Counted from the stretch's first letter, positions 16,650 through 26,558 are shown. The stretch: 64,000 nt of DNA from Streptomyces sp. NBC_00390 (GCF_036057275.1 NZ_CP107945.1:1674001-1738000); one strand, 5' to 3'. The notes: generated by a model from the sequence alone, not told the origin. Program-made: numbers and translations.

Positions 16650-17414
16650 ATGCACGGCCCCGTCCTCCTCGTCATCGCCCACGGCAGCCGCGATCCGCGG
16701 CACGCGGCGACCGTCCACGCCCTCACCCGGCACGTGCGGTCGCTGCGGCCGGGGCTGCGCGTGTCGACGGCGTTCCTCGACTTCAACGCGCCCTCCGTGC
16801 CGCAGGTCCTGGAGCGGATGGCGAACGACGGCGTACAGGACGTGGTGGCACTGCCGCTGCTGCTGACACGGGCCTTTCACGCCAAGGCCGACATCCCGAC
16901 CGTCCTCGACTCCGCACGGGCCAGGCACCCCCGCCTGCGCATCCGCCAGGCCGGGGTGCTGGGCCCGTCCCCCCTGCTGCTGGGCGCGGTGGAGCGCCGG
17001 CTGTACGAGGCGGGCCTCGCCCCTGCCGACCGGGGCTCCACCGGCCTGGTCCTGGCAGCGGCGGGTTCCACCGACCCGGAGGCGATCGCAGTGATCGCTG
17101 AAACGGCGCGGGAGCTGCGGCACACCGGTTGGTGCGCCGTGCGGCCTGCGTTCGCCTCCGCATCTCTTCCCCGTACCGAGGACGCCGTACGAGAGCTGCG
17201 CGCCACGGGCGTGCACCGCGTGGCGGTCGCCCCCTACGTGATCGCCCCGGGCCGCCTTCCCGACCGCATCGCGGCCGGAGCGCACGAGGCGGACGCCGAT
17301 GTCCTGGCGGATGTGCTGGGTCCCTCCCCCGAACTGGCGCGGTTGCTGGTCGCGCGGTTCGACGAGGCGGCGCGGACACGGCAGGACCGGCCGGCGCTCT
17401 CGGTCAGCGCCTGA
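16650..17414 (+). CDS. CbiX/SirB-like sirohydrochlorin chelatase
   Basis: 254 residues made of two similar halves, as in CbiX long forms. The N-terminal IAHGSRDPRH holds the metal-binding histidine of class II chelatases, and the pocket continues at LTRAFHAKADIP. The second half begins VLAAAGSTDPEA and lacks the histidine, so one active site is expected. In this operon it most likely inserts iron into sirohydrochlorin to make siroheme for the sulfite reductase; cobalt insertion for B12 is the alternative. Last gene of the sulfur operon, 8 bases after the permease. Confidence 0.85.
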   Translation: MHGPVLLVIAHGSRDPRHAATVHALTRHVRSLRPGLRVSTAFLDFNAPSVPQVLERMANDGVQDVVALPLLLTRAFHAKADIPTVLDSARARHPRLRIRQAGVLGPSPLLLGAVERRLYEAGLAPADRGSTGLVLAAAGSTDPEAIAVIAETARELRHTGWCAVRPAFASASLPRTEDAVRELRATGVHRVAVAPYVIAPGRLPDRIAAGAHEADADVLADVLGPSPELARLLVARFDEAARTRQDRPALSVSA

Positions 17415-17463
17415 CCAAAAGCACCTGTGCCGGCGAGCCTGTGCTGCCATGTGACCCGTGGGA

Positions 17464-18579
17464 TCAGGCGCGCAGACCAGTGAGCCCGTCGTACGCGGCC
17501 GTGACGATCTCCAGTCCCCGATTGTCGTCCGCCGGTTCGCGCATCTGATGTGTCACGTACGCCACTGCCATACGGGCGTCAGGATCGATCATGACCAGTG
17601 AGCCGCCCCAACCGCCCCACCCGTAGGTGTTGCCGAAGAGTCCGTAGCCCAGACCCCAGCGCATCGGCATGCCCAGGACGCGGTCATCGCCGTGGAACTG
17701 CTCCTCCCGGGCACGGTCACAACCCGCCTGCGACAGCAGCCGCGCGCCCCGCACCGATCCTCCGCAGGCCATCACGGACTGGACGAGGGCGACCGAGCGG
17801 GCGTTGCCGAGCCCGTTCGCCGCAGGGATCTGCGCACGGCGCCAGGCCACGCTGTTCCCGTCGTGGACCCGAATCGGGGTCCCGGCGGCGTGAGTCGCGC
17901 CGCCGGCGGGGGCACTCGCGGCGTAGCCGTCGTCCCGGGACTGTGGCGGGATCGTGAGCGCCACCCGGTGGTCGTGCTCGGCGGGCAGACCGATGTGGAA
18001 GTCCGCGCCCAGCGGGCCGGCAACCTCGTCGGCGAAGAACGCGCCCGGAGTCCGGCCGGTGATGCGGCGTACGACCTCGCCCACGAGGAATCCCTGGGTG
18101 AGCGAGTGGTATCCGGCCTCGCTGCCCGGCTCCCATTGCGGAGCCTGCGCCGCCAGTCGTGCCGTGGCGGACGTCCAGTCGTACAGCTCCGCCACCGGCC
18201 CGTCCCAGTCGGGCAGGCCGGCTGTGTGCGCGAGCAGGTGGCGTACCAGCACCTTCTCTTTGCCCGCCGCGGCGAACTCCGGCCAGTACCGGGCGACCGG
18301 CGCGGCCAGGTCGAGTTCGCCACGGTCGGCGAGAACCAGCGCGCACAGCGCGGTCATCGTCTTGGTGACGGACCAGACGTTGACGATCGTGTCGCGCTGC
18401 CACGGGATCGTACGGTCGGCGTCGGTGAATCCGCCCCAGACGTCCACCACCGGCCGGCCGTCCACGAAGACGGCCACCGAGCCACCGGCGTCTCCCTCGT
18501 CCAGCAGTGCCGCCAGCGCGCCGGGCACGGCAGTGAACAGATCATCGTATGAGCCCTGAATGTCCGCCATGTGGAGCAT
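17464..18579 (-). CDS. Serine hydrolase of the beta-lactamase/EstB family
   Basis: 371 residues. The class C-type catalytic pair is S70-V-T-K73 (NVWSVTKT) and the tyrosine in AGYHSLTQG near residue 160. A C-terminal WGGWGGS stretch takes the place of the usual KTG-like box. No signal peptide is seen, so it is likely a cytoplasmic esterase or peptidase rather than a resistance enzyme. It is convergent with the sulfur operon: the two stop codons lie in complementary GCGCCTGA/TCAGGCGC sequences about 50 bases apart. Start codon uncertain between 18579 and 18570. Confidence 0.85.
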   Translation of the reverse strand: MLHMADIQGSYDDLFTAVPGALAALLDEGDAGGSVAVFVDGRPVVDVWGGFTDADRTIPWQRDTIVNVWSVTKTMTALCALVLADRGELDLAAPVARYWPEFAAAGKEKVLVRHLLAHTAGLPDWDGPVAELYDWTSATARLAAQAPQWEPGSEAGYHSLTQGFLVGEVVRRITGRTPGAFFADEVAGPLGADFHIGLPAEHDHRVALTIPPQSRDDGYAASAPAGGATHAAGTPIRVHDGNSVAWRRAQIPAANGLGNARSVALVQSVMACGGSVRGARLLSQAGCDRAREEQFHGDDRVLGMPMRWGLGYGLFGNTYGWGGWGGSLVMIDPDARMAVAYVTHQMREPADDNRGLEIVTAAYDGLTGLRA

Positions 18580-18762
18580 CTAGCCAGCTTGGGGTGACGC
18601 GAGGCAACTGAATTCCCGGCCCGCCAGGGGCGGCTGCCCCTCAGTGGCTTCCGGTGCAGGGGCGCTGCCGGTCGGGCACGACGCCCCTCGGTTCGTCCCG
18701 AAAGGGGTACTTGGCTCGACCCCCGTCCCGGCCGGCCCTTACTGCCCCGTCCGGCCGGCCGT

Positions 18763-19347
18763 TCAGGCGGTCCAGCCCGGGTCACGTCCCGTGGCGGCCA
18801 GTGCGCGCCGGAAGGCCGGGGCCGAGTCCGGGGCGGGGACGGGTGTGGCGAAGCCGTCGTACTGGCGGTAGACGTCGGCGTGCTGCTCGACGACGGCGAG
18901 GACCAGCGCGCCCGCACCGTCGGAGATGCGGTGGTCCTGGCCGGTGGCGCGGGCGAGGTCCCAGCCGTGGACCGCGAGTTCCTTGGTGATGAGGGAGGCG
19001 ATCTCCGCCGCGGGCATCGTCGTGAAGCCGAGGTCCACCTCTCCCTCCCAGACCACCGGATCGGACCAGGCGGTGAGGGCCCGGTCCAGCTGAGCCGCGT
19101 ACCGGGCGGCCCAGTCGGTGTCGGCGGTGAAGTCACGGGACGCGAGCGCATCGGGCAGTGGCTTGCGCAGGGCGCGGTGTTCCAGTCCGTGGGAGGTGTA
19201 GAGGACGAGGTGGTTGGCGAGGCCTCGGACGTCCCAGTCCGTGCAGGGTGTCGGCGCGGGAAGCCGCCCGGCTGCGACGCCGTGGGCGATGCGGGCGGCC
19301 TCGGCGGCGCACTCGGTCAGATGAGGGTACACGGTGTCCTTGTCCAT
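18763..19347 (-). CDS. TIGR03086-type metal-binding (DinB/mycothiol-transferase fold) protein
   Basis: 194 residues. The four-helix DinB/MDMPI pattern is visible in PTPCTDWDVRGLANHLV (first metal histidine) and SLITKELAVHGWDLARATG (further histidine). Members bind a divalent metal and often use mycothiol, the actinobacterial thiol. The substrate is unknown. The start ATG at 19347 reads MDKDTVYPHL. Gap 18580-18762 upstream of the neighbour holds nothing I recognise. Confidence 0.8.
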   Translation of the reverse strand: MDKDTVYPHLTECAAEAARIAHGVAAGRLPAPTPCTDWDVRGLANHLVLYTSHGLEHRALRKPLPDALASRDFTADTDWAARYAAQLDRALTAWSDPVVWEGEVDLGFTTMPAAEIASLITKELAVHGWDLARATGQDHRISDGAGALVLAVVEQHADVYRQYDGFATPVPAPDSAPAFRRALAATGRDPGWTA

Positions 19348-19425
19348 GCCCGGGACGCTATGCCCGGGCAGAGACCGCGTTCTTGAACAAACGCGACAGG
19401 TTCCGGCGCGGGAGCTCCTCGCGCG

Positions 19426-20046
19426 TCAGTCGAAGGTCAGACTGCCGGTGCGGGTGCGCTTGAGTTCGAACAGGTCGGGATGGCCCGCAAGGACGCGGAA
19501 GCTGTCGAAGAGGCGTACGGCCTCCTGGCCGCGCGGGATCGAGTTGAGTACGGGGCCGAACCAGACCGCGCCGTCGACATGGATGGTCGGCGTGCCCACA
19601 TAGCCGCCGGCGGCCGGGTCCTTGCCCGCGTCGTGGCTGCGGCGCACCGCCTCGTCGTAGGCGTCCTCGTGCGCCGCGGCGGCGAGGGCGGCGGGCAGGC
19701 CGACCTCGGCCAGGGACTGGGCGACGACCTCGTCGAAGTCCGTGTTCTTGTCACGGTGGATCCGGGTGCCGAGGGCGGTGTAGAGATCCCGCAGCACGTG
19801 CTCGCCGTGCTGTTGCGCCGCCGCGGCCACCACCCGTACAGGGCCGATCGAGCGGTCTACCAACTCGCGGTACCAGTCGGGCAGTTCATTGCCGATGTTG
19901 TGCAGATACAGGCTCATCACACGGAAGCGCAGATCGAGGTCGCGCGCCTGCTCGACTTCCAGGATCCAGCGCGAGGTGATCCATGCGAAGGGACAGGCGG
20001 GGTCGAAGTAGAAGTCGACGATGGCAGAAGGCCCGGGTGCGGTCAT
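19426..20046 (-). CDS. DsbA-family oxidoreductase, mycothiol-dependent nitroreductase-like, single-cysteine
   Basis: 206 residues with the thioredoxin/DsbA fold ([20 protein letters not shown] at the start, cis-proline region GTPTIHV). The active site is C18-P-F-A, so the second cysteine of the usual C-x-x-C is missing. That suggests monothiol chemistry or a transferase, not disulfide formation. No signal peptide, so it is cytoplasmic. Rv2466c-type relatives use mycothiol. Confidence 0.82.
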   Translation of the reverse strand: MTAPGPSAIVDFYFDPACPFAWITSRWILEVEQARDLDLRFRVMSLYLHNIGNELPDWYRELVDRSIGPVRVVAAAAQQHGEHVLRDLYTALGTRIHRDKNTDFDEVVAQSLAEVGLPAALAAAAHEDAYDEAVRRSHDAGKDPAAGGYVGTPTIHVDGAVWFGPVLNSIPRGQEAVRLFDSFRVLAGHPDLFELKRTRTGSLTFD

Positions 20047-20132
20047 ACGGCGACCCTAGGCCGGAAGTGTCACATCACCGCGGGCCACATGAGCACTGGT
20101 TCAGTGGGCCACTTGTGGTCGCTGAGGCCGCC

Positions 20133-20549
20133 CTATCCGTCAGCGAGCCCGTGGTTGTCGTGCGTGGCGATCGGGCCCTCGTCGCCGAAGCGCGTGCCCT
20201 GATGGAAGTAGAGCAGCCAGGTGCTGCCGGTCAGCCGCCACAGCGAGCTGCGGTGCGCGTGCTGCGCCCCCGACTCGGTGTCGAAGGTCAGATGGACGAC
20301 ATCGGGGGCGAGCTGTACGCCGCTCATCCGTGACGTCGTGATCGTCCGCGGCGTGGGCGCGCCCCGCGCGGTGAGCGCGGCGATGACCGAATCCCGGTCC
20401 CACAGCCGCCCCGAGGTGCCGATCTCCAGGAAGTCCGGGTGCAGCAGTTCCGCCAGCTGCTCGGCCGAGGAGCGCACCGTCGGGTCGAGCAGGCGGAACT
20501 CCGCCTCCATCGCGGCACTGACGGCGTCCGTGGACGAGGGATCAGTCAC
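20133..20549 (-). CDS. DUF4440/NTF2-like protein
   Basis: 138 residues in the cone-shaped NTF2 fold family (EFRLLDPTVRSSAEQLAELL, LHPDFLEIGTSGRLWDRDSV, and a final strand region WLLYFHQGTRF). Such proteins bind small molecules or carry out simple isomerase or hydrolase reactions. The GTG at 20549 overlaps the DUF1697 gene by 8 bases, so they are one transcription unit. Confidence 0.8.
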   Translation of the reverse strand: MTDPSSTDAVSAAMEAEFRLLDPTVRSSAEQLAELLHPDFLEIGTSGRLWDRDSVIAALTARGAPTPRTITTSRMSGVQLAPDVVHLTFDTESGAQHAHRSSLWRLTGSTWLLYFHQGTRFGDEGPIATHDNHGLADG

Positions 20550-21090
20550 GGGTCATCTCCACCAGTTTGACGACGGTGTTCCAGTTGCGGGTGGTGGCGA
20601 CGACGCCCTTGAACAGGCCGGGCCGGCCGAGGGCCTCCGCGAGCTTGGAGCGGCCGAGGCCGTCCGGCGCGTACAGATACAGCACCCGGTCGCCCGGCCG
20701 GAACGCCTCCGGCAGGAAGGCGGCGGGGTCGACCGAGGCCAGCCGCCCGGAGCCGGCCTGCTCCGAGAGGTAGGTGACATGCAACTGCTTGGCCTCCAGC
20801 TCGTCGGCCGGGAAGGGACAGTTGTCGACGACCGCCTTCAGGTAGGAGCCGCTGCGCACCAGGGTGTCGACATGGAACCCGAATGCCTGCTCGATGGCGC
20901 GCTCCAGGCCGTCGGCGAGCTCCTGCTCGTCCTCGCCTGCGCTGCTGAAGGCGACATTGCCGCTCTGCAGATGACTGACGACGTCGGTGTGGCCCAACTC
21001 CTCGACCAAGGCCCGGAGTTCGGCCATAGGGACCTTGTTGTGTCCGCCCACGTTGATGCCGCGCAGCAGTGCCGCATGCCTCGTCGTCAT
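20542..21090 (-). CDS. DUF1697 family protein
   Basis: 182 residues. The family opening ALLRGINVGGHNKVPMAELR and the QSGNVAFSS motif are clear. Function of the family is unknown. It is the first gene of the two-gene unit with the NTF2-like protein. Confidence 0.85.
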   Translation of the reverse strand: MTTRHAALLRGINVGGHNKVPMAELRALVEELGHTDVVSHLQSGNVAFSSAGEDEQELADGLERAIEQAFGFHVDTLVRSGSYLKAVVDNCPFPADELEAKQLHVTYLSEQAGSGRLASVDPAAFLPEAFRPGDRVLYLYAPDGLGRSKLAEALGRPGLFKGVVATTRNWNTVVKLVEMTRD

Positions 21091-21104
21091 GTGCCAACGA
21101 TAGG

Positions 21105-21143
21105 GCGGCTGCCATGCCCCGTGGGGGAGGGCACGGCAGCCGC
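21105..21143 (-). terminator. Hairpin terminator after the subtilisin gene
   Basis: GCGGCTGCC (21105-21113) pairs with GGCAGCCGC (21135-21143), and after one mismatch TGCCC pairs with GGGCA, leaving a 9-base loop. It lies 10 bases past the protease stop codon (21154) on the minus strand and also blocks read-through toward DUF1697. Confidence 0.65.
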
Positions 21144-21153
21144 GAGAAGTCGG

Positions 21154-22353
21154 TTACTCGACGACCTTCAGAAGCTTGTTGGGCGTGCCCGCGCTCGGGT
21201 TGGTGATCTTGTCGGGCGTGGCGCCCCCGGTGAGGGCCTCGGCGACCTGCTCCGGGGTGGCCTCCTGGTGGCCGGCCAGATAGACCGCGGCGGCGCCGAC
21301 GACGTGCGGGGTCGCCATGGAGGTCCCGGAGATGGTCTTGGTGCCCTCGTCACTGTCGTTCCAGGCCGAGGTGATGTCCGACCCCGGCGCGTAGATGTCC
21401 ACGACCTCGCCGAAGTTGGAGAAGTCCGACTGTCCGTCCTCCTTGGTGGAGGAGGCGACGGTGAGGGCTTCCTTCACCCGGGCCGGCGAGCCCTGACCGG
21501 CGTCCGAGGACTCGTTGCCGGCGGCGACACCGAAGGTGACACCGGCCGCGATGGCCTTGCGGACGGCCTCGTCGAGGGCCTCGTCGACACCGCCGCCGAG
21601 GCTCATGTTGGCGACCGACGGGCCCTGGTGGTTCTTGGTGACCCAGTCGATGCCGGCGACGACCTGCTCGGTGGTGCCGGAGCCGTTGTCGTCGAGCACG
21701 CGGACGGCGACGATCTTCGCCTTCTTGGCGACGCCGTGCGCGGCACCGGCTATGGTGCCGGCGACATGCGTGCCGTGGCCGTTGCCGTCGTCGGCGGAGT
21801 CGTCGTTGTCCACGGCGTCGAAGCCGTGCGAAGCACGGCCCTCGAAGTCCTTGTGGGAGACGCGGACACCGGTGTCGATGACGTAGGCGGTGACGCCCTC
21901 GCCCGCGGCGTCCGGGTAGGTGTACTTGCTGTCACCCGCGGTGTCGGCCTGGTCGATCCGGTCGAGGCCCCAGGACGGCGGGTTGTCCTGGGTGGCGTTG
22001 ATGGAGAACTTCTTGTTCTGGACGACCTTGGCGACGGCCGGGTCGGCAGCGAGACGCTTGGCCTCGGTCTCCGAAAGCCCGCTCGCGGAGAAGCCGTTGA
22101 CGGCGGAGCTGTAGCTGCGCTTCAGCGTGCCGCCGTACTCCGTGGCCAGATCCTTCTTGTCGGCCTTCTCGTCCAGCAGCACGATGTAGCTGCCCGTGAC
22201 CGCACCTTCGGCGTTGGCGCCGTAGATCTTGCCCTCGGCGGGCGCCGCTGCGCCTGCGAACGAGGTGTTGAGAAGCGTGACTCCGGCTGCGGCAGCGACG
22301 GCGGTGATGGCCGCGGTCAGCTTGATCCTGCTCGAGCGCTTGTGAGTTGCCAT
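21154..22353 (-). CDS. Secreted subtilisin-like serine protease (S8) with inhibitor propeptide
   Basis: 399 residues. A signal peptide (about 1-35, ending ...FAGAAAPAEG) is followed by an I9 inhibitor prodomain (GSYIVLLDEKADKKDL), then the catalytic domain with Asp in AYVIDTGVRV, His in NGHGTHVAGT, oxyanion Asn in GVAAGNESS, and Ser in SGTSMATPH. It would be secreted as a zymogen and cut itself free. The ATG at 22353 (MATHKRSS) has GAGGAG 9-10 bases upstream and starts a proper signal sequence; the longer in-frame start at 22467 is not supported. Confidence 0.93.
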   Translation of the reverse strand: MATHKRSSRIKLTAAITAVAAAAGVTLLNTSFAGAAAPAEGKIYGANAEGAVTGSYIVLLDEKADKKDLATEYGGTLKRSYSSAVNGFSASGLSETEAKRLAADPAVAKVVQNKKFSINATQDNPPSWGLDRIDQADTAGDSKYTYPDAAGEGVTAYVIDTGVRVSHKDFEGRASHGFDAVDNDDSADDGNGHGTHVAGTIAGAAHGVAKKAKIVAVRVLDDNGSGTTEQVVAGIDWVTKNHQGPSVANMSLGGGVDEALDEAVRKAIAAGVTFGVAAGNESSDAGQGSPARVKEALTVASSTKEDGQSDFSNFGEVVDIYAPGSDITSAWNDSDEGTKTISGTSMATPHVVGAAAVYLAGHQEATPEQVAEALTGGATPDKITNPSAGTPNKLLKVVE

Positions 22354-22815
22354 GAAGAGGGGACTCCTCGTCATCATTTTGTGGGGGGAATGCCCCCGCG
22401 GACGCAAATCTTGCGGGGACTGGTTCGAAACCCTGACCGATTGACGCGCCCAGATCAAGACCTTCATGCAGCTGTGACTTACTCAACAAGCTTTCGCAAT
22501 AAGAAACCGGCCAGGTCGCCGCAGACCGGACGCCACCCCCAACCGCCTTTACATGTAAGGGGCTTCGATCCTTCTTGCCGGGGATGCACGCCCTCCGAAA
22601 GGAGGAGATACCCACCGTCCGGGTCACCGGCCAGCAGGAGGAGAAGTCCGAATCCTGCCTCTAACTTCATAGAGGGCTCTGCGGTTCGAACCGTAGGCGG
22701 ACCTTCACCAGTTGTCCACAGTCGACATCGCGCCCACACGTACGCAAAGACGCAAACACGCGAAGCCACGCGGTCGCACACACGCACGCAGACGCATGAG
22801 GGGACAGGCGGGGAC
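22354..22815. other. 462-base intergenic region between subtilisin and MMPL genes
   Basis: No gene is visible. Near the subtilisin start a hairpin-forming CGCAA-ATC-TTGCG (22403-22415) and GGGGG/CCCCC arms (22383-22397) sit in its 5' leader. A 10-base perfect palindrome TTACATGTAA lies at 22549-22558. The stretch 22740-22800 is built of short ACGCA-like units. It should hold both divergent promoters and perhaps an operator. Confidence 0.5.
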
Positions 22816-25083
22816 ATGGGGAGAGCAGGAGGGGGTCCGCGCGGCATAGCAGCGCGGGCAGGCGGCTGGAGCGCACAACACCGCTGGGCCGCCGTGGGGA
22901 TCTGGGTGTTGTTCGTCCTGCTCGCCATGGTGGCGGGCTCGGCGGCCGGCCGGGTCGAGCTCAAGGAGACCGATCAGCTCTCGGGCGAGACCACCCAGGC
23001 GGCCCGGATCGCCGAGGAGGCCGGCATCGACGAGCCGGCCGGCGAGTCCGTGCTGATGCAGGCGAGGGACGGTTCGGTGAAGGCGACCGACCCCGCCTTC
23101 CGTAAGGCCGTCGACGAGGTGATGAAGGCGGTCGAGGACACCGGTGAAGTGACCGCGGTGACCTCGCCGTACGACACCAAGTCCCTTTCCAGGGACGGGC
23201 TCAGCGCGCTGGTCCAGTTCGATGTACGCGGCGATCCCGAGACGGCGCACGAGCGGATCGAGCCGGTGCTCGATGCCGTTGCCGGCGTCCAGGACAGGCA
23301 CAGGGAGCTGCGGATCGAACAGATCGGCGGCGCCAGCATGGGCAAGACCTTCGACGAGGCCACCGGCAAGGACTTCCAGCGCGCCGAGTACTCGGCGGTG
23401 CCGGTGGCGTTCGGCATTCTGCTGATCGCCTTCGGCGCTGTGGTGGCTGCGCTGCTGCCGCTGCTGCTCGCCCTCACCGCCATCATGGCGACGATGGGTC
23501 TGATGGGCCTCGCCAGCCATCTGATGCCGATGGGCGATTCGGCCAACTCCGTGATGGTGCTGGTGGGTATGGCGGTCGGTGTCGACTACTGCCTGTTCTA
23601 CCTGCGGCGTGAGCGGGAGGAGCGGGCGGCGGGCCGCGACGGCCGCACGGCGATCCTGATCGCCGCGGCAACCAGCGGCCGGGCCGTCGTCGTCTCGGGT
23701 GTGACGGTGTGTGTGGCGATGGCGGGCATGCTCTTCACCGGAATCGGCGAGTTCGAGTCGATGGGTCTGGCTTCGCTGATCGTGGTGGCGGTCGCGATGG
23801 TCGGCTCCGTGACCGTGCTGCCCGCGCTGCTGTCGCTTCTGGGCGAGCGGGTGGAGAAGGGACGTATCCCCTTCCTGAACCGCATCAAGCGCGGCGCGAA
23901 CGGCCGGGGCGGCGAGAGCCGGGTGTGGACCCGGGTGCTCGGCGGTGTGCTCAAGCGGCCGCTGGTCTCGCTGCTCGTCGCGGCGGGTGCGCTGGTGGCG
24001 ATCGCGCTGCCCGCGGTGGGCATGAAGACCCAGAACCTCACCCTGGACCAGGAGTTCGGCGATTCGCTGCCGATCGTGGCGACCTACGAGCGTCTCAACG
24101 AGGCCTTCCCCGGCGGGGCGGATCCGGCCGAGGTCGTCGTCAAGGCCGACGACATCAATGCGGCGCCGGTGCAGCAGGCCATCGCCGACTTCCGTGAGCG
24201 CGCGGTGAGTTCCGGTGCGTCCCAGGGACCGGTCGAGGTCGTGAAGCACGACGCACAGAATCTCGCGTTCGTGTACGTGCCCCTGGTCGGCGGCTCCGAC
24301 CAGGAGCGGGCCGAGAAGAGCCTGACCGTGCTCCGCGACGAGGTGCGGCCGGCAACGCTGGGCAAGGTCGACGGGCTGGAGGCGCCCATCGCGGGTCAGG
24401 TCGCCGGTTCGAAGGACTTCAACGACCAGATGGCCGGGGCGGTCGCGCCGGTGTTCGCCTTCGTCGTGGTGTTCGCCTTCGGTCTGATGCTGCTCTCGTT
24501 CAGGTCGCTGACGATCGCGGTCACCTCGATCGCCCTCAACCTGCTGTCGGTCGGCGCGGCGTACGGCATCCTGACCGCGGTCTTCCAGCACGGCTGGGGC
24601 GCGTCCCTGATCGGCGCCGAGGGCGTGGGCGCGATCATCTCCTGGCTGCCGCTGTTCCTGTTCGTGATCCTGTTCGGTCTGTCGATGGATTACCACGTGT
24701 TCGTGGTGTCGCGGATCCGCGAGGCGAAGCTTCAGGGCCGCGGGACCCGCGAGGCGATCACCCATGGCGTGGTGACCACGGCGGGCGTGGTGACGAGCGC
24801 GGCGGTCATCATGGTCGCGGTGTTCGCGATCTTCGGCACGCTGTCGATGCAGTCGATGAAGCAGATGGGCATCGGCCTGGCGGCCGCGGTCCTGATCGAC
24901 GCGACGATCATCAGGGGCGTGCTGCTGCCGGCGGTCATGGCACTGCTGGGAGACCGGAACTGGTACTTCCCGAAGTGGCTGAACTGGCTGCCGGACCTGT
25001 CCCACGAGGAGCCGGCGCCGCCCGTGGCGGGCCGTGCCCCGCACCGGGACGACGACGGCCACCGCGAGCCGGTCCGCGTCTGA
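22816..25083 (+). CDS. MMPL/RND-family transporter
   Basis: 755 residues with the 12-helix RND plan: helix 1, a large extracellular domain (about 40-200), five helices, a second domain and six more helices. The conserved Asp-Tyr pairs of the proton relay are in VGVDYCLFYLRR and LSMDYHVFVVSR. MMPL proteins export lipids or lipidic compounds driven by protons; the cargo is not readable. The ATG at 22816 has GGCGGGG 4 bases upstream. A very Pro/Arg/Asp-rich 25-residue tail ends the protein. The stop is followed by a hairpin at 25094-25128. Confidence 0.9.
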   Translation: MGRAGGGPRGIAARAGGWSAQHRWAAVGIWVLFVLLAMVAGSAAGRVELKETDQLSGETTQAARIAEEAGIDEPAGESVLMQARDGSVKATDPAFRKAVDEVMKAVEDTGEVTAVTSPYDTKSLSRDGLSALVQFDVRGDPETAHERIEPVLDAVAGVQDRHRELRIEQIGGASMGKTFDEATGKDFQRAEYSAVPVAFGILLIAFGAVVAALLPLLLALTAIMATMGLMGLASHLMPMGDSANSVMVLVGMAVGVDYCLFYLRREREERAAGRDGRTAILIAAATSGRAVVVSGVTVCVAMAGMLFTGIGEFESMGLASLIVVAVAMVGSVTVLPALLSLLGERVEKGRIPFLNRIKRGANGRGGESRVWTRVLGGVLKRPLVSLLVAAGALVAIALPAVGMKTQNLTLDQEFGDSLPIVATYERLNEAFPGGADPAEVVVKADDINAAPVQQAIADFRERAVSSGASQGPVEVVKHDAQNLAFVYVPLVGGSDQERAEKSLTVLRDEVRPATLGKVDGLEAPIAGQVAGSKDFNDQMAGAVAPVFAFVVVFAFGLMLLSFRSLTIAVTSIALNLLSVGAAYGILTAVFQHGWGASLIGAEGVGAIISWLPLFLFVILFGLSMDYHVFVVSRIREAKLQGRGTREAITHGVVTTAGVVTSAAVIMVAVFAIFGTLSMQSMKQMGIGLAAAVLIDATIIRGVLLPAVMALLGDRNWYFPKWLNWLPDLSHEEPAPPVAGRAPHRDDDGHREPVRV

Positions 25084-25093
25084 CACTCCACCC

Positions 25094-25128
25094 GTGCCCC
25101 GCCCCGCCCTCCCGGCCGGGCGGGGCAC
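25094..25128 (+). terminator. Hairpin terminator after the MMPL gene
   Basis: GTGCCCCGC (25094-25102) pairs with GCGGGGCAC (25120-25128), starting 11 bases after the stop codon. The rest of the gap to the convergent glycosyltransferase (25129-25358) is GC-rich with no gene visible. Confidence 0.65.
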
Positions 25129-25358
25129 AGCCCTGTTCGCCGGGCCGGGCCCGCAGCGGGAACCTGGCGCCCAGGCACTCCGCAGAACCGCGGCTCGGCG
25201 CCGTCGGCCTGCGGGGCGGGGCAAGGAACACCGGCAGACCGCGATCCTCACCCGAACCGGCCGAGGCCCGGCAGCGGTTGGCACGCGAGGTCCTCCGGGG
25301 CGCCGGGCAGGCGCGAAGGGGCGGGCCCGAACACCGCGCCGGCCTTGCCCCGGCGGCC

Positions 25359-26558
25359 TCACCGGGCCAAAAGCTCCGCCTCGATCAGATCCGCCGCTCG
25401 TCGCGTACCGCCCTCGGATGCCATGCCCGCCTGGATCGTCGCCAGCCGCGCGGCCACCTCCTTGTCGTCCACGAGTGACACCACCGCCTCCCGCAGCGCG
25501 TCCGCCGTCGCCGACTCCGTGTCCAGGCGGCGTGCGACGCCCAGGCCCACCAGCATGTCCGCGTTGCCGAACTGGTCCACGGCCTGGGGGACCGCGACCA
25601 TCGGGGTCGCCGTGGCGAGTCCCTCCTGGCTGCCGCCCGCGCCCGCGTGGGTGATGAACGCGTCCGCCTGCCGAAGGACCGACAGCTGGGGTACCCAGTC
25701 GTGGACCTCGACGCCGGCCGGGACCGCACCGAGCTCGGACGCGTCGACGTACTTGCCGATCTGCAGCACGACATGCCACCCGGGCAGGTCACCGAACGCC
25801 TTCACGCACTCGCGGTAGAACGCCGGCTGCTTGGTGAAGGCGGACCCGAGCGACACCAGCACGACCTTCTCGGCGTCCGCCGGCCGCTCCCACTCCCCCT
25901 GGCCCGCACGGTCGCCCTGGCAGGCCCCGACGAACGAGTACACCGACTCGTCGACCCGGCCGGCCTGCGGCTGGAGCGCCTTGGGGATCAGGACGACGGC
26001 GCGGCGCGGGCGCGCGACGAACCGGTCGGGGTGGGTGTCGATGCCGTTCTCCGCGAGCCAGGCCCCGAAGCGCGCGTAGTACGCCTTGCCGCGCACCGAC
26101 TCCTTGAGCTCGGCGAACATCGGCTCGGCGACCTCCTCCTCGTACCCCTCCCACGGCACGAGATTGGGCCAGAGAGAGACGGCGGGCACACCCCAGCGGT
26201 GGGCGAGCACCGGCGCCGGGTACGCGGTGATGTCGTGGATGACAAGGTCGGGCTCGTCCCCCTCGAACGCCTTGGCCAGCTGAGGCAGCACCTGGACGGC
26301 GTCGTCCAGGAACGGCTCGATGTTGTCGATCAGTTCGGTCCCCCAGGCCTCCGGCTCATCGTCCGTCGGCAGGGTGGAGGCGTAGACCACCGGCTCCGCG
26401 CCGGTCTCGGCGATCCGGTCCGCGAACGAGGCGGGGATCGCGTAGCTGACGCGATGCCCACGGGCGACGAGCTCCCGTACGACGTCGAGGCTCGGGTTCA
26501 CGTGCCCGTGGGCGGCGATGGAGAACATGGCGATATGGGCGCGATCGGTGGTCGTCAT
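25359..26558 (-). CDS. Macrolide-type glycosyltransferase (MGT/OleD family)
   Basis: 399 residues, GT-B fold. The N-terminal acceptor domain starts [19 protein letters not shown], with the catalytic-base histidine in AAHGHVNP. The C-terminal donor domain has VLVSLGSAF and the sugar-nucleotide motif around [11 protein letters not shown]...[16 protein letters not shown]. MgtA and OleD relatives transfer glucose to macrolides and inactivate them. A similar self-protection or detoxification role is inferred. The ATG at 26558 has no ribosome-binding site; a 16-base perfect palindrome lies 18 bases upstream. No regulator gene is adjacent. Confidence 0.88.
   Translation of the reverse strand: MTTTDRAHIAMFSIAAHGHVNPSLDVVRELVARGHRVSYAIPASFADRIAETGAEPVVYASTLPTDDEPEAWGTELIDNIEPFLDDAVQVLPQLAKAFEGDEPDLVIHDITAYPAPVLAHRWGVPAVSLWPNLVPWEGYEEEVAEPMFAELKESVRGKAYYARFGAWLAENGIDTHPDRFVARPRRAVVLIPKALQPQAGRVDESVYSFVGACQGDRAGQGEWERPADAEKVVLVSLGSAFTKQPAFYRECVKAFGDLPGWHVVLQIGKYVDASELGAVPAGVEVHDWVPQLSVLRQADAFITHAGAGGSQEGLATATPMVAVPQAVDQFGNADMLVGLGVARRLDTESATADALREAVVSLVDDKEVAARLATIQAGMASEGGTRRAADLIEAELLAR

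Noticed and set aside
17408..17470. GCGCCTGA...TCAGGCGC as a strong bidirectional terminator
   Set aside because: The arms are only 8 bases and the loop is 47 bases; the similarity comes partly from the two convergent stop codons, so no terminator is claimed.
22705..25779. Very long open frame on the minus strand opposite the MMPL gene
   Set aside because: It mirrors a clear 12-helix transporter, and its product is a His/Arg/Gln-rich sequence without a known fold. High-GC DNA keeps the antisense frame open.
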